A DNA stretch of 37,358 nt from Ophiothrix spiculata (taxonomy: Eukaryota > Echinodermata > Ophiuroidea > Amphilepidida > Ophiotrichidae): the NCBI GenBank assembly GCA_000969725.1, contig JXSR01S003969.1; one strand, given 5' to 3'. This document shows, piece by piece, positions 10,801-22,800 of this stretch (positions are counted from its first letter, which is position 1; the number at the start of each line of letters is the position of its first letter). The position numbers and the translations under genes are program-made. The notes under the pieces were generated by a model. It ran no database searches. It was not told the DNA's origin and saw nothing but the letters and a program-made list of their open reading frames with translations.

Positions 10801-13800
10801 CTGACCAGTTTCTGATAAAACTTTCACATTTTTAACTATGATTTTCAATGACAATTTAATGAGCTTGAGCAGATGGCTAAATGTAGGATGGCTTTGACAA
10901 ACAGAGAGACTAATTTTAGAAGGTTATTTCCATTTTCAAATGATTTAAATGTTTTAAGACATGATTAATATTATATTTTATTGAAATTATTGCCTACAAT
11001 TTGGCCTTTAAGCCACAATTGTCAATAATTTTATTAAAAGTCACATCAAACAAAATTAGATTACTGTATTTTATTGATCAATTGAAATATGTAAGGGACA
11101 TAATCAATTTACAGGCGAACGATCGCTCTTGTCGCCTGAGCCATTAAGTAAAATAGTCGCTAGTCCTATAGCTACCTTTGCATTTCGCTCATCCGTAGCA
11201 AAAAATATAAGTAATATAATGATCAATAATATCGAGAGGTACTTAACGATCTAATTAATAACAACTGCTTATCTCAGGCATTGAGTTAAGTTGGGTTAAG
11301 GTGTCTGGTCCACGCGCCGTCCACGCGTACCAGTGCGCTCTAGTTTCCGAGTTGGTAAGTGCTGCAATACGCATGCGCAGATACTCTGAGTAGTGTTTTG
11401 AACCTAAAAATGACCATATTTTAATATTTTTCTGGAAAATAAGTTCACTGACCCCCAATTTTTATTGTTTTATTTACATACTTGTGCGCAACTTTTGTGA
11501 AAAAAATGACAAAACAATTTTGGGGAAGTTTTTGAATCAACACTAAATAATGTCACTTTTACCACATTTCCCATTTCCCTGTACTAATTTTTCCCAAAAA
11601 ACCTCCATATGTTCCAAATGCTGTTTTTAAACCGACTCACATGTAAAAACGAGTCCAGTGACCCCCAATTTTTATTTTAAAAATCGGTTCTACATTGATA
11701 AAATATCATTTATGCCGATTTTTACTAGAAAATTTTGGGCATATCTATCATAGTCCATCTAGATGGATCTCACAGGCGAGCGCCGTAGGCGCGAGGTCCA
11801 TCAACTTACACACCAAACCCCCTGCTGGGTTTCTCCTATAGAAATTTTGTGACCAGTCAATTCTAGCTAAACAAAAAGTGGTATTATGTAATAGATGGTT
11901 GACACAGACTTGAATAATAGAAGAAATGCAAAGGTTTTTGGTTATCACAAACTGCCCCTTCTTGAGTTACAGGGTGGTATCATATTTCACTTGCCTTGGA
12001 TTTCCAAGGCAGGATTTGTTGTAAGTTGATGGACCTCACGCTTCGCGTTCGCTTGCGAGGTCAATCTTCTTCGCGTTCGCTTGCGAGGTCCATCTTCTTC
12101 GCGTTCGCTTGCGAGGTCCATCTTGATGGACTAATCTATCATGGACCAGACACCTTAAGTAGCTCGGCTCGTCCTTGCTCGGCTTGGGCGAGTTGCTTTG
12201 GTCTCAATTGATTTTGTGTCCCAATATGACAAATACAAAGAGGCGTACTCAGAGACATGAATAGACGTGTACCGTCACAACCTTGAAAATCTACGCTCGT
12301 CAGAGATAACTGTGTGAACTCTCTCTTTATGGGTTCTCGAATTAAATCCACAAACAATAGCTTGAGTGTTGCATTTGATGTTTTTGATTGATTTTGTTGA
12401 CAGAGAGCCAACTTTCAGCCATAGATGACCTTATAGACGACATGGATCTCACAACAGCTAAAGAGTAAGTCAAATATCCGTAGGGTCAAATTGTTATATG
12501 AATGCAAGAAAGTCGTATCTGCAATAGCTGCCGTTTGTCATAAATTTGGATTGCATATTGTATAATCTCCAGTCGTGGGTCAGTGGTTCTTGAAATGGTT
12601 CTTCAGGAAACGGTGTCACCTGAAGAACCATTTCAAGAACCACTGACATAAGACAGTGAAATGTTGAGTGATTTTTCACATTCTTGTGACAAGTTGCAAA
12701 ATAAATATAACTTAGGGCAGCCATTTGCAGATACGACTTTCTTGCACTCGCATGATGAAATGATCTTTTCGGGGTTATACAAATTCAATATGATTTGAGG
12801 GGAAGTACAGTATTTCTTAGTATTACGTTTTTCTGTTTGTATGGAGTAAACACGTTTTGCTAGGCATTTGTGCATGAGTGGTTGTGAGAGTTCAGATTTT
12901 AATCTGATTTCAGATTTTTTCTTGCCTTAAAAAGATTCATAATCATTTTCTTTTTTTTTTGTTATTTTCAGCCTGTTTTTGGCATTTTGTTACTTTTTTC
13001 AGATATTTTTGCAAACATCCACTCACAGCCTTGCACTCACTTATTTTAGGCTATAAGTGCATTAACGGGCATATGAAAATTTTGGTGGAATGTGCCGCAC
13101 AGGTTATCCAAAATAGGGTCTATAGAACTGATTTTTTTCTCCAAATTGGGGTCTCAGGAACTGCTTTTTTCCTGTTAAATTATAACTGTTAGAGCTGAAA
13201 ATTGCCAAAAAATAGGTTTAAAACTTTACAAAACACACTTTTGAGCCACTTTCATTGAAAATGGAGGTCTTCGGAAGTAATCTTGAAATGGGCATCTTGG
13301 GGAGCGGGAGAGGAGGCTTGAAAAGGGGTCTTGATGGTGGCACATTCCTGTACCTTCCATCAATATAAGTGACCCCCGGGTTGCACAATGCAGCAAAATT
13401 AAAACACAGAAAGACATAGTGCATAACATTTTGAGGTAGTCCCCATCATCAAACACCTCCAGACCTGTATTTGTATTAATTTCTTGAAATCATGTAGTAT
13501 TTCTTTTTACTATACCTCATACAATTTTGTGTATGTAACAACATACCAATTAAGGTAAGGGGCGGCTTTAAAACTCAACCGGTGGTTGTCTGCCGGTTCT
13601 AGGCGGTTGGCTATTGTTTATTCTGGTTGAACCGGCATACAACCGCTGGTTAAGTTTTGAAGAAATCCCTTAACTACTTTTGAACTGAAGTATGGAGCAT
13701 TTACACATATTTGTCGAAGTTTAGTGCGATTTCTGGTACCATAATGTTTAATGTTTGCATGAAAGTGTAACACTTAAATTACACAACCCTTGTCTGCAAT

Positions 13801-16800
13801 GAGCTTGCTGAGAGAAGAAATGCTTATTTTTTCCTGACTGGAATGTTTTTGCATGTTATATGAAATTGTGTCTATGTGATAACTTTATTGATATTTATTA
13901 TTCCTTGAAGTAAAGTGGAAAGCTCAATACAAAAGTTAGTATGTGTGCTGCAAACGTACATAGGGTAACAAAATTAGGCCATCTTGCTAGTATGTCAATG
14001 GATTCCTTTTATTTGCAAGTTTTGTTTTGAGTAGGTCTGAACTAGTTTTAACTACATGTTTGTATTTGAATAGATTTAAACAGTTTAAAATTCATGTCAA
14101 ATATGTTTGTATTTCTTTCAGAAATGAGGACGGAGAGAAAGAAGAAGCCTTGAAACCTAAAAATACTTTTAACCCTATGGCTCAGAGATTATGTCATGTA
14201 AGTCATTCTTTCAAAATATGTTCATAACCAGTGTCCAATTTAGTTCGGCGGAACTCACAATTCGGATACGTATCTGAATTTGGATACACACGTACATTTT
14301 GTATCCAAATTGTGATACCCGTATCAGAATTAGGATATGGAGGGGTATCCGAATTCTGATACGCCTGTCGTGGTGCAAGAAACAAAATCAATAGCGCAAG
14401 CTGGCAAGTACATGTAGAACATCTTTCTTGCATCTATGATAAATCTATCTGTGGAAATGTCATTTCCATCTGTGCAATTCCAGCGGAACAGCTTTGAAAC
14501 ATGTCCTGATAGCTCCTTATCACAGAAGGCAAATAATTTGGCCAAAACTTTCTTAGAATTTAGAATCGTCGGGAGACTTCGTCAGAATGACCATCTGATC
14601 CACTTTGCCGGGAAATATGACGTATATTCCTAGACTCTTTCACAGTCACAGATCCACTACTAACACCTGCATCAAGAAATCTGTGACTGTGAAAGAGTCT
14701 AGGAATATACGTCATATTTCCTGGCAAATTGGATCAGATGGTCATTCTGACGAAGTCTCCCGACGATGTGAGACGAAATATTATAATTAAATACGTGAGT
14801 ACAAAACATGGTTTGACAAACTAATATTTTACTTACAAATAATATTCACTTTTAAATCCACAGCAGTACATTTGGAATCTCAAACTTTAGGAAAATAGAA
14901 ACACTGCTGACATAACCCCAAGAAATGAATTTGACTGAAAATTGTCTTTTTAGCGCAAGTAATATCATTTCGTTTGTTTGTTTTGGATCTATTAAGGTCT
15001 TTCTTTGATTCAAATAAGTTTTCACAAGTTTTTGTACCCAAGTGAATCATGGTTAATGCCTTTACCTCATGAGATTGTCAAAAAGACTTTATAAGGAAAC
15101 TGTTTCAACTCTTAACCCTTTGTTTTGTAATTTTTCAATTATTTTCAGTGTTTAATGCACAAAGCATTGAATCCAAATGATTCATTACCAGAACTCCAAG
15201 AAGTTATAGCTGAATACCTCAATCCCCCACAGGCCATAGAAACCCAATGTATACCCCATGTACAAAAAGTTAAAGATCTATTCAAACTAGATGTTGTGAA
15301 GAAAAAGGAAGAGCAGGTAGCAGATTCCATGTGGAAAGAAAGGTGAGCAATTTAGCTTTTGACCTCAGTTAGATGCAGATACAGTGGAACCTTGTTAACA
15401 CAAAATCTGTTAACACAAAAACCCTGATAACACAAAATGTTTGTCAGATCCCAAGTATTGATTTTCTATGTGAAATCAGTTGGATAACACAAAATCCTGA
15501 TAACCCAAACTAAACTCTTTGGCCCCAGTGATTTTGTGTTAACAAGGTTCCACTGTACTCTAATTGCTCACCCTAGAGACATTCGCTGTCGATATTCACT
15601 CAGACTTATTTGCTCAATTCAAATAGAGAGCGATTGTCTCTTATTATCCATAAATATCATATAACAGGATGAGAGCGAATATTTCTTTGCGGGGCCTTTA
15701 GTTTATCTCAAGTCCGAGTGAAGTGTTTTCTGGAATTGATAGGGATTAATAGCGTAAGCAAATGTCACCTGGGTGAGCAAATATCTTTGGACGTAAAGCC
15801 TTATGTGAAAGGAATCTTAGTCCCCCTGAAATGGTAGTCCCATAGATTAATAAAAGTCCAGATAGGCAACTGGTCTATTTGCACCCTAAAAATCCGGCTA
15901 AGTTAGGGGATTGCGCCACGCGGGCGTCATGCCTAGGCCGACGCTGCGTGAGTGCGTAGTGACTCCGCTGTGCATTGCGTCGCGCGCTACTATTTCTTGA
16001 CTACAGCGCAATACGCATCTTACATTTTGCCGCCAAATTGTGCGTAAGCAAAGAACAACGCTTGACTGGCTCGATCCCCTAACTTAGCCGCATTCTCAGT
16101 CAAATTACCATTTAGTTGCCAGAGTACGGGTAGTCCGCCTTCCATAGACCATAACGGAGTAAAGCGTGAAACTAATGTTGCGTGAGAGTTGTTAGCCTAT
16201 ACTTTACTGTACAACCTGGACAATAAGAATGGGGGACTTACATTCCTGCTACACTTACATGCTTTCATTTTTCATTGCATTCCTAGTAAATATGTTACAT
16301 GCATCCATGAATGACCATGTGGTGCACCTTTTGAGGTTTTGAGTAAAAATTTACCCGCAAAACAAACACGATGAAAATGAGGGCGTTTTACTTGTGCAAC
16401 GTCCCCCACTGCTTTTCTTTTTTCAAGCAGACAATGTAGTGTGTTGCTAGAGACTGGAGACAATAAATTCAGGAGTTCAGATCCAGATCAAACTGTTAGA
16501 TCTCTAGACATCTCAGCATCTACAGTGACAGAGATTCTGCAAAGTGTATCTCTTGCGCATTCACTTTGCTAGGGTCGCTGCACTGCTCTAAACATGTAGT
16601 ACCTTGTTACATGCACCATATATGCTTCTGTCACAATTTGCAACACAGAACACTTGCACATCTTAATGTTTTTAAAGGTTGTTGTACTGTATAAGTCAGG
16701 CATGATTATCTTCAGGTTTTTGCCTGAATTCAGGCAAAAATGCTTGGATCTTCACTGTACAAAAGTATTGAGAAATTCACATTTTCAGGCAAATTCAGGC

Positions 16801-19800
16801 AAAATTACAAAAAGCCATAACCATCCCTGATAAGTGTTTTTTTTTTCACGCTACATTAATTTCCGCGCTCAATTTGCCTTGCACGAAAATAAATGAAGCG
16901 CGAAAAGTGGTATGTTTATTCTGCTGCATGTTAAAAAAATCACAAGCGCAAAAATTTAAGTGTGTGAGATGATCCAAAATAGCTCTAAATTAGACTTGCG
17001 CAAAAATTACTGAGCACGAGTGTTATTAAAATGGTCTGAATCTGTGTTCTAAGTCTTGCAGAGTTGGACCTGCATGCCTGTGAAGATTGCATGACTTTGA
17101 GTTTTGCAAATTAAAAGTAGAAAAGGAAAACTCAAAATTAAAATTTAAATCTATGGCCTACCCTGTATTATGTTCAAGATTTTTAAAAACACAGTTGCAT
17201 ATTTTGCATAAGTGCACTGATTATCAAGTATGCTGATCAAGGCTCATCACCTTCAGGGATGGTCGTGGGACTTGAAATAACATTAAGAGTGAAATGGAGC
17301 TGACATGAGCCACATTGGTCAGGGAACATCAGTGACATGCTCAAGGGGGCCGAGGGGGGACATACCTCAGTTTGGTGTGGAAACATTTTATTCAGGATCT
17401 GGACAGTAAAAAGATAGAAAAGAAAGGGGGATGAGGAAATAAAAGTAAAAGGAAAGAGAACAAAAAGTTAGAAATGTTGTAATAATTGTTGAAAAATTTG
17501 TCTGTAGGCTTGTGAGACACTTTCTTATGCTTATCAGATAGTACCTTTTGTTTTTGCAAAACATCTTCACATTGTGTTGAGACTGTATGGAATTATTAAG
17601 GCAAAGAGGCATAGTGCACTATAAATCACCTCCATTTATTTGTTGTTTAATCACCTGTAGTGATACAAACCAGACAGGTCCTGCTGCAAAGAAAGCCAAA
17701 CTGGAGGATGGAAATGATGGTGCTGATTTCAGCATGGCTGGTTTAGCAAAAGGGGCTGTCACTGAGGTAGGATAATGGCACTATATCCATATTGTGTATC
17801 AGCTGTCTTGCTTAAATGGCTTAAGAATGAACACTTCACCCAACATGGATCAAACTTGAACCATGGATAGCCCTTGGCCCAAGGACAAGGTCATGCAAAG
17901 TCAAAAGGTCATTTTAGGTCAAATGTCAAAAAAGTTTTGAGGTCACTTTAAAGTCATAGACATAACATGTGTACCCTTGATCGTACATGGACGAAACATA
18001 GAGAGCATAAATAGTCCTTGGCCCAAAGTGTGACCTGGTTGGGTCAGGTCAAGGTCAAAGGTCTTGAGTTCAAATCCCAATTTGAGGTCAAATCCTACAA
18101 ATAATCAGGAAGTTGACCTGAGACACCCGAGGTCTTTTCGATATCACCATGATCACTGCGCTCACTCTAATTATACCATGATTCCATTTTGATCAAACTA
18201 ACACCATTAAGTAACAATATTAAGTACTCTTTTTTGAATAATACCTTTTCTTTAGGTTGGTACAGTTGATCCAGTGGGAGATTTCAAGAAAATTATCAGC
18301 CAGAAAGATGAAGACAAATTCCAGGAAGGTGAGAAAATGTTCAATTATTTTCATTTTAAATAATTCTCAATTATGAAAATTCAGAGCCTTGCATAACAGA
18401 ACTGCGTGCGTGCAACTAAAGCAGATACAACTTCACTTTTCAGGTGCATGCGGTGTCGTACTACCGTTGTTGATTTGGAAATGGTTTTGCATACATCCAA
18501 GTGCCCTGTGCTTGTCACAACTTGTGTAATGTGCAGTGGTTGTATTCAGACTGTTATATTTGTAAATGTATCTGAAACAAAAATAGCTTCATTCAAACCT
18601 GTAACTTGCTTGAATAAGGTCATCCTACGACAATGAATATTGAAACGGGGAAAGAATATGCTTTATCATGTGGCTCTGTTTTCATTGGTGCAAAGTTGTC
18701 ACTCGCTTCTTGTTAGAAATAATTTTACCTTATAATTTTGAACTATTTGAACATTATACAAAGATTGCTTGGAGCAGTAAATAAGCCAGGGAATGAGGTG
18801 GTGTGAAGAGGAACTAAGGAATAAACCACTGTGCCACTCACTTGCAAAAAGTTTGGACTAACCCTGAAAGCAGGCACATGCGAGCAAACTAAGGACTGTG
18901 GCATGAAGGAATGAATGAATGAAAACTAAATGGTGCAAACAGCGGCATCACTCTATATTACCTACCGTTTTTCTTCAGCCTCTTCTTCTGGTTATAGGCT
19001 TAGCTACATTCCAATATGATTCTCTCCTTTTTTACTCTATAACTGCATGAAGTTTTAGATATTCTTTTTTCCTTTTTCCTTCCAGACGCAATGTTGAAGT
19101 AGTCATACAGTGGCAGCTATCCTTCATTCTTAACCCTTAGTTAAAAACACAATATAACCCTTAAACTTGCTTTGATTTTAATTTCCATTGCTTTACCTCT
19201 TCATTTTAGAGTAGTCTGATTTTTTCTAGTAACCAGCATTCATGATAGAGTACTTTTATGTCAACCAACATGTTCGACATTTACATTGTAGTCTATGGCT
19301 AAGCCACATTTCTTTAGAATTTTGATCACACTTACAAAAATATAAGGAATTGTTTACCTCTGTCAAGTAAACAAGAGAAAACTGACCCATCAACCATGGG
19401 TTCAAAGCTTCATTGATATCTTCTGATATAAATAAGACCATTGCAAATTGTAACTACCCATGCCTGTTGACAGACACATCAAGTTTCTGACACATGACCT
19501 AAAAGCCGGTAAACCGGCTCATTGGGTATACAGTACATGTACATGTGCGTCGGGTTCAAACATGTCCGATCCATTTCCATTACCTTGCATTCAACAGCTC
19601 TCCACCTTTTTTCAGCCAGACTTTGTCAATCTTGGGCAGAGTTTCTGCACGACTTTGCTTCATTCAAAGAATTTTAGTGTTAAATTTTTTAAATATTTTT
19701 TTTATTTTGCAGCATCTCGTCAAATGCAGGACAGAATAGACCAGTTAGTCCGAGATTCATTTGGAGATTCCTTCTACAACAAAGCACTTGATTGCCTTAA

Positions 19801-22800
19801 AGTACTCAGACAAGAATCAGCACAAGTAAGAAAGATGAATATTATAGTGCATTTCATCATGTGAGTGCAAGAAAGTCGTATCTACAATAGGTGTTATTTT
19901 TCATAAATTTGCATTGCACACATTTAACCCTTTTGATCCGATAGAACGTTCTAAAGGAGCTTACGAGAGAACGCTCGGGCGTTCCAATTCGTATTGAGTG
20001 CATTCAGTATCTCCTATGTAAACCTACACCTACATGGAAATTCAGGACCAAAGGTTAAAATGTCCAGTCTGGTGTCAGTGGCTCATAGTTTTTCAGGTGA
20101 CCGTGTAACCTGAAGAACCATTTCAAGCGGCATGTATTTATTAAAGACAAATTCTGAGGATTTTTTTTTTTCACATTCTAGTGATAGTGTGAAAAACACA
20201 TATAACATATGACAGCCAATCCAGATACAACTTTATTGCATTCACATGAGTTTGTCTTGTACAAGACAGTAGAAATCATGGACCAGTAGCAGAGACTAAT
20301 ATTTGTTGGTCTTTGGCGCATGGTTATCATTTGTGTCATTCTTCAAAATGCACCGTAATGTTTGAGTTGCACAAATTGTGGTCATATGTAAGAGACAGAC
20401 TTAATCAGTATTTGCAGCGGATAAAGCAGAGTAGTGTAATACAAGAAATTAATGACTTAAACGTAGTGACCGTATTCTTTTCAACTGGGTGAACCAGAGA
20501 AGTTTAATACATTTATCAAGAAAGTAAAAGATAACTTATAAAACATAGCTATTGCCGTACTCTGGCAACTGAATGGTAATTTGACCGAGAATGTGGCTGT
20601 CGAGCCAGTCAAGCGTTGTTCTTTGTTTACGCACAATTTGGCGGCAAAATGTATGATGCGTATTGCGTTGTAGTCAAGTAATAGTAGCCCGCGGCAGAAT
20701 GCACAGTGGAGTCATTACGCACTCGCGCAGCGTTGGTCTAGGCATGGCGCCCGCGTGGTGCAATCCCCTAACTTAGCCGGATTTTTAGGGTGCAAATAGA
20801 CAAGTTTCCTATCTGTACTTTCTTTAATCTATGACTATTGCATTCTTTTCAGCTGGGTGAACCAGATCAGTTCAACACATTTATCAAGAAATTAAAAGAT
20901 GACTTAAAACAAAACTTCAAAAGAGGCTTCTGGCAGGCAATTGTTAAAGGTATGTTTTCCATTTTTGTAATGTTCATTGATTTTAAGATAGCATGCAGTT
21001 AAAGGTGGCAGTATTTTGTGAAAACGTACTCGAAATTGTGAGGGTAGAAGCTGACCGAGTGGTTATCATCCACCTAACCTTGACTTTTCCGACATATCCT
21101 ACCCTATTCCCATTTTAAGGGGTACATCTTGATTTTTCCATCTAAAGGACCACAAAGGATGATTAGATGCCAGGGGTCACTTTATTTGATGTTTTGGTGT
21201 TATTGGCAATAAACTGTTAAGGGGTGGTATCCCCATCTCCCCTCCCCCACCTTAGAGAGAATGAGTGTTAAATTGCAATTCTCTCTTTTGTTGCAGCTGG
21301 AGTAACATTAATATCAGCCGGTGAATCAAGTGAAACCACAGTCACCAAAGATGAAGCTAGACAGGTAAAGTGGGCAAATTTTAGTTTAGTTCTTCTTTTA
21401 AATTTAAAGGCTGGTTACCCAATGTGGTCACAAATGTAAGAGATACTTTTTCCTTCCTATGAAGGACCAAGAAATTCATAATGCAATTCTGAAGTATGTT
21501 TTGTGTAGCTTAAACCAATTTGATGTTACAAGCAAAAATGTGTTTGAAACTGAACCATAGATAACTATAGGATATTATTTGGTATTTGGTATACTGAATT
21601 TTCAACCAATTCAAAACTATATAGTTCAACTAGTTTGGCCATATCTCTTAAATGAAACATATTTCAGATACACAAATTCAAAGATGTTATTGAGGAATAT
21701 TTGAGCATTCTTATGGTATAAAAACCTCCAATTTAACTGGGGAAAAATCTTTCAAGTTCTTGAGAATTGTGTTCAAATCAGTTGACATCTTGATAAAGGT
21801 CATTGCAATGAAAGTGTCATTGAACTCAACAGTAATCGTTATTTATTATTTAGATCTGTGGCATTACAGCAGAAAAAAATGTTGATGAAAATACCAGGCC
21901 AAAAAAAATTGTTTTGTTTCCTTTAACTTGTTGAAAAATAGAGGGATGGTAGGTAGGAAAAAAATGAATTTGTATGTGGTTCAATAGAAATGATTATTTT
22001 TTTATTTTGGTCAATTTCATGATAAAATGTTTTATTTTGGAACACTTTTTCAGAGATGGTACGTTTACAGGAATTTCTTTTGAATTGGCCTAACTTCACT
22101 GATGATATTGTGCAACATTGCTTTGTGTGTGATCCATATTTTAAAATAAAACAATGTGTCTTTTTCAGTTCTTAGAAGAGGCGGATGACAAGAAAGATGA
22201 TGAGCCAGCACCACAAGCAGAAGAAGATGAGGAGGACNNNNNNNNNNNNNNNNNNNNNNNNNNNNNNNNNNNNNNNNNNNNNNNNNNNNNNNNNNNNNNN
22301 NNNNNNNNNNNNNNNNNNNNNNNNNNNNNNNNNNNNNNNNNNNNNNNNNNNNNNNNNNNNNNNNNNNNNNNNNNNNNNNNNNNNNNNNNNNNNNNNNNNN
22401 NNNNNNNNNNNNNNNNNNNNNNNNNNNNNNNNNNNNNNNNNNNNNNNNNNNNNNNNNNNNNNNNNNNNNNNNNNNNNNNNNNNNNNNNNNNNNNNNNNNN
22501 NNNNNNNNNNNNNNNNNNNNNNNNNNNNNNNNNNNNNNNNNNNNNNNNNNNNNNNNNNNNNNNNNNNNNNNNNNNNNNNNNNNNNNNNNNNNNNNNNNNN
22601 NNNNNNNNNNNNNNNNNNNNNNNNNNNNNNNNNNNNNNNNNNNNNNNNNNNNNNNNNNNNNNNNNNNNNNNNNNNNNNNNNNNNNNNNNNNNNNNNNNNN
22701 NNNNNNNNNNNNNNNNNNNNNNNNNNNNNNNNNNNNNNNNNNNNNNNNNNNNNNNNNNNNNNNNNNNNNNNNNNNNNNNNNNNNNNNNNNNNNNNNNNNN

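Noticed and set aside
16690..16810. TTTTTGCCTGAATTCAGGCAAAAA palindrome and CAGGCAAA repeats
   Set aside because: Short simple palindrome without element ends; not enough to call a feature.
18406..18636. 76-codon plus frame with Cys pairs ([16 protein letters not shown])
   Set aside because: It looks faintly zinc-finger-like but lies in an intron without splice support or similarity to the flanking Ku80 sequence.
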